Source: Microbacterium aoyamense (GTDB taxonomy: Bacteria; Actinomycetota; Actinomycetes; Actinomycetales; Microbacteriaceae). Taken from it: a DNA stretch of 64,000 nucleotides. Below, piece after piece: positions 35,398-42,837 of the stretch (position 1 is its first letter; each line of letters opens with the position of its first letter). The notes under the pieces were generated by a model. The model saw only the letters and a program-made list of their open reading frames with translations. It ran no database searches and had not been told where the DNA came from. Where the stretch lies: the NCBI RefSeq assembly GCF_023155855.1, contig NZ_JAKNUT010000009.1, positions 80,053 to 144,052 on the forward strand. The letters run 5' to 3'. Position numbers and translations under genes: made by a program.

Positions 35398-35403
35398 CCC
35401 CGA

Positions 35404-36186
35404 TCAGGCGCCGAGCAGAACCGGCTCCAGCTCCTGCGCGGTCGCGGGCCGACCCCACAGGTAGCCCTGCCCGCGCTGGCAGCTGCGACCGCGCGAACGA
35501 TCGAGGTCCTCGAGCGTCTCGATCCCCTCTGCGACGGTGCGCCAGCCGTGGGACTCGGCGGCACGGATAACGCCGGCCACGACCTCGTCCGCAGCGGTAT
35601 CCGAACGCCGCGTGAGGGAACGGTCGATCTTCACCTCGTCGATCGGAAGGGATTCGAGCATCGCCATCGTGGTCATCTCGCCGTCGAAGTCGTCGACCGA
35701 GATCGACATGCCCGCCTGGTGCAGCAGGTCCACCGCGGCCCGCATATCGGGGCGCAGCTGGGGTGCGGGGGTCTCGGTCACCTCGATGGTGACGGCGTCG
35801 GGCTCGAGTCCGGCGCGCTCGACGGTCTTGATGATGCGCCGCCCATACGACGCCGTGAACCGCGCCGGAGACGCGTTCGCCGCCAGGCCGATGTCGGCGC
35901 CATGCTGACGCCAGCGCCGCACCTGAACGGCGGCGAGGTAGAGCACCTGCAGGTCGAGCTCGTCGAGGAAGCCGCCCTCTTCGGCGAGCGGGATGAACAT
36001 ATCGGGCGCGACGACCCCGAGTTCGGGGTGATTCCACCGCGACAGCGCCTCGACACTGACGGGGCGCATCGTCGAGAGCTCCGCCGTCCGGGCGTCGAGC
36101 TGCCACTGCACCTGGTACGCGATCGTCAACTGCGAGGTGGCCAGCGCAGAGCGCAGGTCTCGTGTCAGTGACGCCGTGTCGTGCAT
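35404..36186 (-). CDS. EAL domain protein, putative cyclic di-GMP phosphodiesterase
   Basis: A 260-residue stand-alone EAL domain. Metal and catalytic positions are mostly kept: VEALSRW near residue 44, Asn in AANASPARF, Glu in TIEVTET, the double Asp in SVDDFDGE, Lys in EVKIDRS, Glu in VAEGIET and QGYLWGRP at the end. Loop 6, usually DDFGTG, is DDFDGE here, which could weaken dimer-dependent activity. It would linearise the cyclic di-GMP made by the nearby phytochrome-GGDEF and PAS-GAF-GGDEF proteins. Convergent with the 86-residue gene. Confidence 0.85.
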   Translation of the reverse strand: MHDTASLTRDLRSALATSQLTIAYQVQWQLDARTAELSTMRPVSVEALSRWNHPELGVVAPDMFIPLAEEGGFLDELDLQVLYLAAVQVRRWRQHGADIGLAANASPARFTASYGRRIIKTVERAGLEPDAVTIEVTETPAPQLRPDMRAAVDLLHQAGMSISVDDFDGEMTTMAMLESLPIDEVKIDRSLTRRSDTAADEVVAGVIRAAESHGWRTVAEGIETLEDLDRSRGRSCQRGQGYLWGRPATAQELEPVLLGA

Positions 36187-36313
36187 AGCATCCAGGTTGG
36201 GTCACTCGTCCAATCTGTGCAACGCGAGCGTTTTCGCCGCGGGACGTGTACACTGCCGGCCCGCCTGCCGGCCCGCATCCCGATCGCCCGCTCCGCACCT
36301 TAGGATCGCAGGG

Positions 36314-36625
36314 ATGGGAACCATGACTTATGACTCCAAGGTCGTCGCCTCCTTCGACGACCGCGTGCTCGCACATCTCCAGCACGTGATCTGGGCGAAG
36401 CTGCGGCGCGGCGAGGCGTTCCCCTTCACTTGGACCGACCCCAACCGGGCCGGGATCGGGCGCACTTCGGTCTGGCTGACCCCGCACGCGACGCTGTCGT
36501 TCCAGTACTTCGGCGGACGCATCGCGAGCCTGAACCCCGCGTGGATCGAGGCGCTCAACAAGTCGGCCAACTCGCCGGCAGGCCTCTCGCTGGTGCCCGA
36601 ACCCGACGACCCGGCTCAGCGTTAG
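36314..36625 (+). CDS. DUF7882-type small protein (copy 2)
   Basis: A 103-residue paralogue of the protein at 34794: MGTMTYDSKVV, FDDRVLAHLQHVIWAKLRRGE, TSVWLTPHATLSF and ANSPAGLSLVPEPDD align segment by segment. ATG 36314 is preceded by AGGATCGCAGGG. Soluble, function unknown; the pair flanks the EAL gene. Widespread small-family member in Microbacteriaceae by recollection, not checked. Confidence 0.78.
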   Translation: MGTMTYDSKVVASFDDRVLAHLQHVIWAKLRRGEAFPFTWTDPNRAGIGRTSVWLTPHATLSFQYFGGRIASLNPAWIEALNKSANSPAGLSLVPEPDDPAQR

Positions 36626-36673
36626 CCGAGCCCCCGGTCCCCCTCAACGACCCGGTTCCCGCGGAGCGCTGGC

Positions 36674-36988
36674 CTAGCGTCGAACGTACGAGCGTGCCGC
36701 CGCCCGATCGGAGATCGCCCGCGGCGCGCGACGCGGCGCGTCGACCGTGTGGGTCGCGGTGATGTTCTGCCGGCGCCAGCGGCGAAGATCGTCGAGGATG
36801 TCGCCCGTGCGGCTGTAGCGGACGGGGAGCGGAATGCCCCCGGCGATCCACAGGACGTCGAACCCGCCCTCCGTCTCTTCGACGCAGGCGACCACACGTC
36901 GTGCGTCGGATGACGAATACGCGTGGTCGTGCACGAGCCAGTGCTCTCGGTCGATCCGTACGAGTTCCAGGGACCCTTCGCCGTTCAT
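36674..36988 (-). CDS. 104-residue hypothetical protein
   Basis: ATG 36988 has the strongest ribosome site of the region (AAGGAGGAG, 7 bases upstream). The protein reads LELVRIDREHWLVHDHAYSS near the start, then a beta-rich middle (GGFDVLWIAGGIPLPVRY) and an Arg-rich tail (RRWRRQ, RRAPRAISDR). No signal peptide or membrane segment. It has a general layout like the neighbouring small proteins but not their motifs. Not recognised. Confidence 0.65.
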   Translation of the reverse strand: MNGEGSLELVRIDREHWLVHDHAYSSSDARRVVACVEETEGGFDVLWIAGGIPLPVRYSRTGDILDDLRRWRRQNITATHTVDAPRRAPRAISDRAAARSYVRR

Positions 36989-37156
36989 CGCTGTGCTCCT
37001 CCTTGGGGCGATGCATCCATCGTGAACGGTGGAGCGCTCGGATGCCTGGGGTTGACTTCCGCCCGAACCCGTGTCGCCCGTCACTTCATGCACGGCCAAG
37101 GCGATCGACTACGGCCCCGGGTTGCACCTGCTCGGCGATCAGAGGACGGTGGGGGG

Positions 37157-37603
37157 ATGGATCACGACGAAGCGACGCAGGTGGCATCCCGCGCGGTCGA
37201 GCGCCTGCGGCTCGCCGAGGCCCGGCTGGCACGACGACGACAGACGGACTGCGGCCCGAGCGAGACCGCGCGAGCTGCGATGCGCTTCGTCTGGGAGAAG
37301 TCGGACGCAGGCGACAACGCCACTCCGACCGAGATCGCCGAGCACGTCGGCATCTCCACGCCCTCCGTGACATCCATGCTCAACCGGCTCCATGCAGGCG
37401 GGATGATCAGCTTCATCCCGAACCCCGCCGATGGCCGCAGCAAGCTGGTCGTGCCCTACGATCGCTCGGTGCATCCCGACGAGATCGACCCCCTCGGCGC
37501 GAGCATCCGCTCCTTCGCCGAGGACCTCGGGCCGGACGAGGCCGCCGTCGTGGCGCAGTTCGTGGAACGCCTGATCGCCGCGATCGACCTCGAGTGCACC
37601 TGA
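37157..37603 (+). CDS. MarR family transcriptional regulator
   Basis: A 148-residue regulator. The winged helix-turn-helix is visible as TPTEIAEHVGISTPSVTSMLNRLHAGGMISFIPNPADGRSKLV (reported here in parts: recognition helix TPSVTSMLNRL near residue 75, wing with DGRSK near 95). Helices at both ends mediate dimerisation. GAGGACGG upstream of ATG 37157. The target is probably itself and the FMN reductase fusion gene 57 bases downstream on the same strand. Confidence 0.85.
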   Translation: MDHDEATQVASRAVERLRLAEARLARRRQTDCGPSETARAAMRFVWEKSDAGDNATPTEIAEHVGISTPSVTSMLNRLHAGGMISFIPNPADGRSKLVVPYDRSVHPDEIDPLGASIRSFAEDLGPDEAAVVAQFVERLIAAIDLECT

Positions 37604-37659
37604 CGGCAGAGGCCTGTCAACCCTCTCCGCTTCGGGCTGGCCCTCGGTAGGAAGGGATC

Positions 37660-38613
37660 ATGGCCGCCCTGATCAGCACTCGCGTCGGAATCATCGTCGG
37701 AAGCCTGCGGACGGAGTCGATCTCCCGCAGGATCGCGCATGCTCTCGCGGAGCGCGCGCCGGGCTCGATGGAGTTCGCCTGGATCGAGATCGGTGACCTG
37801 CCGCTCTACTCGGAAGACTTCGACGACGACCCGCCCGCGCAGTGGACGCGCTTCCGCGACGAGGTGCGGTCGTGCGACGGACTGCTTTTCGTCACACCCG
37901 AGTACAACCGGTCGATCCCCGGCGCGCTCAAGAACGCCACCGACATCGGCTCTCGACCCGACGAGGACGCGAACGTGTTCGACGGCAAGCCCGCCGCGAT
38001 CGTCAGCGTGTCGCCGTACGCCAACGGAGGGATGGCGGCCAATCACGCGCTGCGGCAGAACTTCGTCTACATCAACCTGCGCACGATGGCGCAGCCCGAG
38101 GCCTACATCGGCATGGCGGAGGACGTTGTCGACGAGGAGGGACGCGCGGGCTCGGACGAGTCGGATCGTCTCCTCACCGAGTTCATGCAGGCGTTCGCCG
38201 AGTGGATCGCGCTCGTCGGTCAGGGCGAGAGCGGCGAGCGACCCATCGTGGGGATGCTGCACTTCCTCTCGCCCGAGCCGCGCCGGCTCGCGAGGTTCTG
38301 GTCGGAGCTCATGCGCCTGCCCATCGCGGACGGTGCGACCGACGATCTCGTGATGCTCGATTTCGACCACGTCGTGACGCCGACGACCTGGATCTTCGGG
38401 CGCGCGACCGACGCGGCTCGCGGCCGCGCACCTCTCGGCCTCGACATCGGCGTGCAGGACGCCGACACGTGGGCCGACGTGGCGACGCGGGCCGAGGCGC
38501 TCGGCGCGGAGCGCGTCGGCGAGCACGAAGACGGTGGCATCCAGTGGATCGAGATGAACGACCCGGACGGCAATCGTTTCCGCGTCTTCGCTCCGCGCCC
38601 CGAAGCAACCTGA
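37660..38613 (+). CDS. NADPH-dependent FMN reductase fused to a glyoxalase-like (VOC) domain
   Basis: A 317-residue two-domain protein. Residues 6-185 are a flavodoxin-like FMN reductase: VGIIVGSLRTESISRRIA, the FMN loop TPEYNRSIPGALKNATD near residue 85 and SVSPYANGGM near 113. From about residue 195 follows a glyoxalase/VOC-like domain (MLHFLSPEPRRLARFWSELM, then IQWIEMNDPDGNRFRVFAP), a fusion I do not know as standard. AAGGGATC precedes ATG 37660. It may supply reduced FMN for the LLM monooxygenases or reduce quinones; the VOC part could bind the substrate. Likely under the upstream MarR regulator. Confidence 0.8.
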   Translation: MAALISTRVGIIVGSLRTESISRRIAHALAERAPGSMEFAWIEIGDLPLYSEDFDDDPPAQWTRFRDEVRSCDGLLFVTPEYNRSIPGALKNATDIGSRPDEDANVFDGKPAAIVSVSPYANGGMAANHALRQNFVYINLRTMAQPEAYIGMAEDVVDEEGRAGSDESDRLLTEFMQAFAEWIALVGQGESGERPIVGMLHFLSPEPRRLARFWSELMRLPIADGATDDLVMLDFDHVVTPTTWIFGRATDAARGRAPLGLDIGVQDADTWADVATRAEALGAERVGEHEDGGIQWIEMNDPDGNRFRVFAPRPEAT

Positions 38614-38708
38614 CCCTGACCCCGGACGCGGACCGCGGCATCCTCACCCACGGCAGCGCGCACAGGAACTCGCTGATGAGGCTGCCTTTCTGCCCGTGAA
38701 CCGCTCGA

Positions 38709-38879
38709 TCAGGGCGCGTGCGTCGGGCAAGTGAGCGTGCCGACGTTCGAAGGCGGGGTCGGCAGATCGCACGCGGGGATCGTCGCCGTCTGCGCGAGCG
38801 CGGCCCAGCCGATGCACGCGGCGACGAGGACGGCCGCCGAGATGAGGGCCGCCCTTCGCGCTGCTCGTACCCGCCACAT
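38709..38879 (-). CDS. 56-residue secreted or membrane peptide coupled to the ferric-reductase gene
   Basis: ATG 38879 starts one base after the TGA of the upstream flavocytochrome gene, an arrangement that implies translational coupling. The product has an Arg-rich N terminus, a hydrophobic helix (ALISAAVLVAACIGWAALA, about residues 11-29) and a short outside part with two Cys (ACDLP and LTCPTH). LVAAC could act as a lipobox. It is likely an accessory peptide of the reductase, anchored in or outside the membrane. Too short for routine gene finding; no family recognised. Confidence 0.6.
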   Translation of the reverse strand: MWRVRAARRAALISAAVLVAACIGWAALAQTATIPACDLPTPPSNVGTLTCPTHAP

Positions 38880-38880
38880 G

Positions 38881-40221
38881 TCACACCATCGCGAATCGTT
38901 CGGAGCGGATGGCGTCGCCGGCGACGCCCGCGCTGGCCAGGGCGTGCTCGAGGTCGTCCATCATCGCATCGGGGCCGCACAAGCAGAACACGGTACCGGG
39001 CGGGACGGAGGGCACACGGGCACGGACGTACTCGGCATCCACATGTCCACGCTCTCCCGTCCATGCGCCACTCGGACGCGACAGCACATGAGTGACCTCG
39101 AGGTTCAGTCGCGGCACCAGCGCGGCGATCTCGTCGTGGCAGGGGATGCTGTCCTCGTCCCGATTGCCGAACCACAGCTGCACAGGGCGCGTGTCACCAC
39201 GATCGGCGAGCGTCTCGAGCATGCTCACGAGCGGAGTGACGCCCACGCCGGCGGCGATCAGCACGAGCGACGGGGCATCAGGGAGCACGAAAGCGCCGAA
39301 CGGGCCGTCGAGGTAGATCGATTCACCAGGGCGGAGGTCGAGGACGTCCCGCGAGAAGTGGTCGTGCGCCTTGATCGTGAAGCGCACGGTATCGGGCCGC
39401 TCGGCGCTCGAAGCGAACGAGAACGGGTGGTAGTTCATCGCGAAGGCGGAGCGTCGCGCTTGCAGCCAGGTGAACTGTCCCGGTTCGAACCGGAAGCCGT
39501 GGCCGCCGTAGGATCGCGGATCCTCCAGCCGGATCGTCACCGTCGTCGTGTCACGAGTGCCGTGTTCGACGTTCTCGACGCTCCATCGTCGGCGCCGACG
39601 CTGGAGCGGCTTGACGATGCGCACCCAGACACCGACCGCGATGAACGCGACGCTGTACGCGATCCACAACGCCTGCTCCCACCACTCGCGCACGTAATAG
39701 CCCACCAGCACGACATGCGCGAGTGCGCTCGTGACCACGAGCAGAGCGAGGATCGCGTGCGAGACCTGCCATGCCGCGTAGGTCACCCGCAGGCGCTGGC
39801 GGAGCACCGACAGAACGATGAGCACGAGGAGCGCGGCCCACGACAGCACGGCGAACTTCGCGCGAAGCGGGGACGTGAAGACATCCAGCAGGCCGAGGAA
39901 CCGCGGGTCGAACACGAACAGGATGATCGGGTGCGCGAAGACGAACAGGGTCGCCACATACGCCATCTGCCGGTGGTGGCCGAGCACGACATCCATGCCG
40001 ACCGGATGCACTATGAAGGCAGAGCGCGCCGCGATCACGAACTGCAGGCCGAACAGCGCGAGTCCGACGAATCCGAGCGCGACCGAGAAGTTGATCCAGA
40101 ACCCGCGCCCCGGATCCAGCGAGATGAAGGCGAAGGCGAGCGGCAGCACCGCGAGCGCCACATAGAGGCCGACCCAGATCGCGAAGGCGAGACGCGTGCG
40201 CCGGCGCAGCATCCCCTTCAT
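38881..40221 (-). CDS. ferric-reductase-like flavocytochrome
   Basis: About 446 residues: six membrane helices with the heme-binding His pairs expected of the ferric-reductase domain (GHHRQMAYV and FAHPIIL in helix 3 region; QVSHAIL and SALAHVV further on), then a ferredoxin-NADP reductase module with FRFEPGQFTWL, HPFSFASS (FAD) and GVGVTPLVSML (NADPH), ending FCLCGPDAMMDDL. It transfers electrons from NADPH across the membrane to iron or another acceptor. Start uncertain: ATG 40221 (MKGMLRRRTRLAFAIWVG) is preferred; a GTG at 40290 is possible. The coupled 56-residue gene follows. Confidence 0.85.
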   Translation of the reverse strand: MKGMLRRRTRLAFAIWVGLYVALAVLPLAFAFISLDPGRGFWINFSVALGFVGLALFGLQFVIAARSAFIVHPVGMDVVLGHHRQMAYVATLFVFAHPIILFVFDPRFLGLLDVFTSPLRAKFAVLSWAALLVLIVLSVLRQRLRVTYAAWQVSHAILALLVVTSALAHVVLVGYYVREWWEQALWIAYSVAFIAVGVWVRIVKPLQRRRRRWSVENVEHGTRDTTTVTIRLEDPRSYGGHGFRFEPGQFTWLQARRSAFAMNYHPFSFASSAERPDTVRFTIKAHDHFSRDVLDLRPGESIYLDGPFGAFVLPDAPSLVLIAAGVGVTPLVSMLETLADRGDTRPVQLWFGNRDEDSIPCHDEIAALVPRLNLEVTHVLSRPSGAWTGERGHVDAEYVRARVPSVPPGTVFCLCGPDAMMDDLEHALASAGVAGDAIRSERFAMV

Positions 40222-40312
40222 CCCCACACTGCGAACTGTATCGGGCTTCGGCGACGGGTCATGCGAACGCACGGTCCGCCCCGCCTGCACACACGCCCCC
40301 GGAAGCGAAGAA

Positions 40313-40333
40313 GGACGCCCACGAGGGGCGTCC
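40313..40333 (-). terminator. bidirectional terminator following the tRNA remnant
   Basis: GGACGCCC (40313-40320) and GGGCGTCC (40326-40333) pair perfectly around a 5-base loop. TTTT follows on the plus strand and TTCTT on the minus strand. It directly follows the 3' end of the minus-strand tRNA fragment, where a native tRNA terminator would be. Confidence 0.75.
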
Positions 40334-40339
40334 TTTTCG

Positions 40340-40381
40340 TAGCGGGAGCGGGGCTTGAACCCGCGACCTCACGATTATGAG
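40340..40381 (-). tRNA. tRNA(CAU) 3' fragment, probable attachment site of an integrated element
   Basis: Read on the minus strand, 42 bases comprise the anticodon loop CTCATAA, the 3' anticodon stem TCGTG, variable loop AGGTC, a perfect T arm GCGGG-TTCAAGC-CCCGC and the 3' acceptor strand TCCCGCT plus discriminator A. The 5' half is missing: the bases before the loop (AATAG) cannot pair with TCGTG and no D arm or 5' acceptor strand follows. Homology stops at the anticodon loop, a favoured crossover point of tyrosine integrases. The terminator downstream is retained. Fragment call firm; the att interpretation is inference. Confidence 0.8.
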
Positions 40382-40392
40382 CTATTCACTCG

Positions 40393-40482
40393 CCACCCGC
40401 GGGTCGCAGTTGGTCGCAGCTGGTCGCAGCTGGTCGCAAGATTCCGCGGGTGGGAGCACAGTTAGTCGCAGTTGGTCGCAGT
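40393..40482. repeat. phased 10-base repeats inside an inverted repeat
   Basis: Four head-to-tail 10-base units (consensus TTGGTCGCAG or CTGGTCGCAG) occupy 40401-40440, and two more lie at about 40462-40481. The first block is bracketed by a perfect inverted repeat, CCACCCGCGG at 40393-40402 and CCGCGGGTGG at 40444-40453. A 10-base period puts every unit on the same DNA face, as for integrase arm or excisionase sites. Confidence 0.7.
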
Positions 40483-40496
40483 TGCGTCGGACGACA

Positions 40497-40518
40497 AACC
40501 GGCACAGAACCGGCACAG
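40497..40518. repeat. 11-base perfect tandem repeat
   Basis: AACCGGCACAG occurs twice without gap; a degenerate third copy (AACCGGACAG) lies near 40533. Likely further protein-binding sites of the element end. Confidence 0.6.
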
Positions 40519-40702
40519 TGTGAGGCGGGACGAGAACCGGACAGGAATGCCTCTCGCCCGTGTCGACGTCGGCGATCCAGGCCGCAGAATCCGCTCGGCA
40601 CTGTGAGCCGGGCGGGGCGATGGCCTGCCTCAGAATTCGGGAACTTCACCTGCGCCTGCCCTGGCTGAAGATCGACTGACGCGCATCGCATGATCATCAC
40701 CA

Positions 40703-41560
40703 TCATGGACGCGGCAACGGTCGGGAAGCATAAGGAGCGGCCTGAGCCGCGCTTACCGCAACGTGCAGTCGCCCGATGCGAGCAATCTCTAGCACGATGT
40801 CGTCGCCATCGCTGAGCGCCCCCACGCCGGCCGGCGTGCCGGACGCGATGACGTCGCCTGGCCAGAGCGTCATGATCGAGCTGGCGTACGCGACGAGCTG
40901 CGGGACGCCGAAGATCATCTCCGAGGTGGACACGCTCTGTCGGTGCTCACCGCCGACCCAGCAGTCGAGCTGCAGCGCATCAGCATCCCCGACCTCATCG
41001 GGGGTCACGAGGAACGGGCCGATCGGCGTGAACGTGTCGAACGATTTCCGCGTCGAGCGGTCCTCGGTGGAGCGGACGCTGATATCCAGGATCCCCGTGT
41101 AGCCGGCGACGTATGAGAGCGCATCTTCGGTCGACACAGTGCGGGCCGTGCGCCCGATCACGATCCCCAGCTCGCCCTCTTGGTCGGTCCGCCGATCCGT
41201 GAACGGAAGCATGACGGTCCCCCCTGGCGCCAGCACCGAGCTGGTCGCCTTGAGGAACACGCCGTACTCGGCGATCGTCTTCTGCTCCGACATCTCGATC
41301 TTGTGGTCGAGATAGTTGACCGGCGCGGCAATGATCTTGCCCGGTCGTGGGAGCGGCGCGTCGAGCGTCACCTCGGCGAGCGGAATTCTGGCGAGACCCG
41401 CGAGATCGATGTCCTCCACCCCGGCGAAGTCACCATGGCGATCGAGCCACTCGCTCCAGGCGCCTGCGGGGGTCACGGCGGAAACTCTCGGCGAGAGATC
41501 GATGACGTCGTCGTCGACGACGAGCCCCGGCCGGTGACCGTCGAAGAGGGCGAGCTTCAT
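40703..41560 (-). CDS. fumarylacetoacetate hydrolase family protein (probable fumarylpyruvate hydrolase)
   Basis: A 285-residue FAH-fold enzyme. The core has KIIAAPVNYLDHKIEM near residue 75, EGELGIVIGRTA (metal Glu) near 128, DISVRSTEDRS, FDTFTPIGPFLVTPDEV and DVIASGTPAGVG at the C terminus. The family hydrolyses C-C bonds of acylpyruvates or isomerises dienoates with Mg or Mn. With gentisate 1,2-dioxygenase in the same cluster, cleavage of fumarylpyruvate (or maleylpyruvate) to fumarate and pyruvate is the likely reaction. Follows the 3-hydroxybenzoate hydroxylase gene by 32 bases on the same strand. Confidence 0.85.
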   Translation of the reverse strand: MKLALFDGHRPGLVVDDDVIDLSPRVSAVTPAGAWSEWLDRHGDFAGVEDIDLAGLARIPLAEVTLDAPLPRPGKIIAAPVNYLDHKIEMSEQKTIAEYGVFLKATSSVLAPGGTVMLPFTDRRTDQEGELGIVIGRTARTVSTEDALSYVAGYTGILDISVRSTEDRSTRKSFDTFTPIGPFLVTPDEVGDADALQLDCWVGGEHRQSVSTSEMIFGVPQLVAYASSIMTLWPGDVIASGTPAGVGALSDGDDIVLEIARIGRLHVAVSAAQAAPYASRPLPRP

Positions 41561-41592
41561 TTCATGTTCCGATCTGCGAGTTGCGAGGGTGT

Positions 41593-42780
41593 TCAGGCGG
41601 TGGCGGGGATGCTCTGCGGCGCGTAGAGCCAGTCGATGGTGCTGAAGTCGTCACGACCGCGCGCAAGCAGGAGCGCGTTTCGCGCCCTCGCCTGATCCCC
41701 CTCCCGGTGGCAGAGGTCTCCGAAGGCACGCGCTGTGCTCTGCACCTCCGCCGTGCGGGGCGCGCGCTCGGCGGTGAAGAGTGCGCCGACGTCGGTCGCC
41801 GCGACGTCGTGACCGACGATCGTACCGAGCGCCGAGGCATCCTCCAACGCCTGGCAGCACCCCTGGGCGAGATATTGCAGCATCGGATGTGCGGCATCCC
41901 CCATGAGCACCACGCGACCCTGCGACCAGTCGTCGGTCGGAACACGGTCGTACAACGGCCATCGACGCTGCTTGCCGACGAAGTCGAGTGCGCGGCGCAC
42001 GACGGGGTGACAGTCGCCGAAGCGCTCCTCGAGCTCGTCTGCTCCGCCGTACTCCTCTTCCCCGCGCGCGAAGGCGTCGCTGCGGAAGACGAGCACATTG
42101 TTGAGCAGCTCCCCACGCCGAAGCGGATACTGCACGAGGTGGCCGTGAGGCGCCATCCATACGACGACATCGTCGGAGATCGGTCCGGTGTCCTCGACGG
42201 CGATGGTTCCCCGGTAGGCGACGTAGCCCGAGTTCACCGGAACGTCGCCCACGAGGCGATCGCGAAGCGACGACCGCAGCCCGTCGGCACCGATCACGAC
42301 ATCGCCGGAGTAGGTGCGCCCGTCTGCCGTCCGTGCGGTGCCGGCGGAGGTGTCCACCGACACGATCTCGGTCGCGACGTGAAGATCCGCCCCGAGTCGT
42401 CTCGCCTCCGCGAGGAGCAGTGAGTGCAGGTCGGTGCGGTGGATGACGCAGTAGGGCGCGCCGTATCGGCCGACGAAAGCGTCATCGAGGGGGATTCTGG
42501 TGAGCTCCTCGTTCGTCAGGGCGTCACGCGCGATGAGGTTCTCGGGGAAGACCGCGACCTCACGGATGGCCGACTCCAAGCCCCAGCCGAACAGAATGCG
42601 GGTCGCGTTGGGGCCGAGTTGGAGTCCGGCACCGACCTCGCCGAACTCGTCGGCCTTCTCGACCAGTGTGACCGCTACCCCGGCGCGGCGGAGCGCTACA
42701 GCTGTGGCCAGGCCGCCGATGCCGCCTCCGACGATGAGGGCGGATCCGACTGCAGGTACGTCATCGTCGTGCGTCTTCAC
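41593..42780 (-). CDS. FAD-dependent aromatic hydroxylase, probable 3-hydroxybenzoate 6-monooxygenase
   Basis: A 395-residue class A flavoprotein hydroxylase: FAD motif VGGGIGGLATAVALRRAG near residue 18, the DG motif VIGADGLRSSLRDR near 162 and GDAAHPMLQYLAQG near 295. The LQYLAQG stretch resembles 3-hydroxybenzoate 6-hydroxylases (LQYLASG). With gentisate dioxygenase divergent to it, conversion of 3-hydroxybenzoate to gentisate with NADH and oxygen fits; salicylate 5- or 1-hydroxylase relatives remain possible. GTG start at 42780, weak RBS; operator-like palindrome of the IclR regulator lies just upstream. Confidence 0.82.
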   Translation of the reverse strand: MKTHDDDVPAVGSALIVGGGIGGLATAVALRRAGVAVTLVEKADEFGEVGAGLQLGPNATRILFGWGLESAIREVAVFPENLIARDALTNEELTRIPLDDAFVGRYGAPYCVIHRTDLHSLLLAEARRLGADLHVATEIVSVDTSAGTARTADGRTYSGDVVIGADGLRSSLRDRLVGDVPVNSGYVAYRGTIAVEDTGPISDDVVVWMAPHGHLVQYPLRRGELLNNVLVFRSDAFARGEEEYGGADELEERFGDCHPVVRRALDFVGKQRRWPLYDRVPTDDWSQGRVVLMGDAAHPMLQYLAQGCCQALEDASALGTIVGHDVAATDVGALFTAERAPRTAEVQSTARAFGDLCHREGDQARARNALLLARGRDDFSTIDWLYAPQSIPATA

Positions 42781-42820
42781 CCGGACAGCTTGGGATGCGT
42801 TTCCGTCGATGCGGCATAAG

Positions 42821-42837
42821 ATTCCTCAATGCGGAAC
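42821..42837. promoter_or_regulatory. IclR operator-like site 1
   Basis: ATTCCT-CAATG-CGGAAC, same 6-5-6 spacing as the perfect palindrome at 43623, with four of six arm positions symmetric. It overlaps the IclR start codon and lies 41 bases from the divergent hydroxylase start, so could serve both. Confidence 0.45.

Larger units (their letters stand above)
40382..40702. other. 321-base non-coding element end
   Basis: No credible gene; the open frame on the minus strand has no recognisable domain. The stretch holds a 10-base inverted repeat, phased 10-base tandem repeats and an 11-base tandem repeat, described separately. Beyond 40520 nothing distinct was seen. Confidence 0.5.

Noticed and set aside
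40340..40412. Complete tRNA gene at the tRNA-like sequence
   Set aside because: The bases on the 5' side cannot form the anticodon stem, D arm or acceptor stem; only the 3' half is present.
40401..40440. CRISPR array
   Set aside because: The units are 10 bases and contiguous with no spacers; no cas genes are present.
40386..40706. Minus-strand open frame as an integrase or excisionase remnant
   Set aside because: No tyrosine- or serine-recombinase motif, repetitive Arg/Pro/Thr composition created by the repeats, and no ribosome site.
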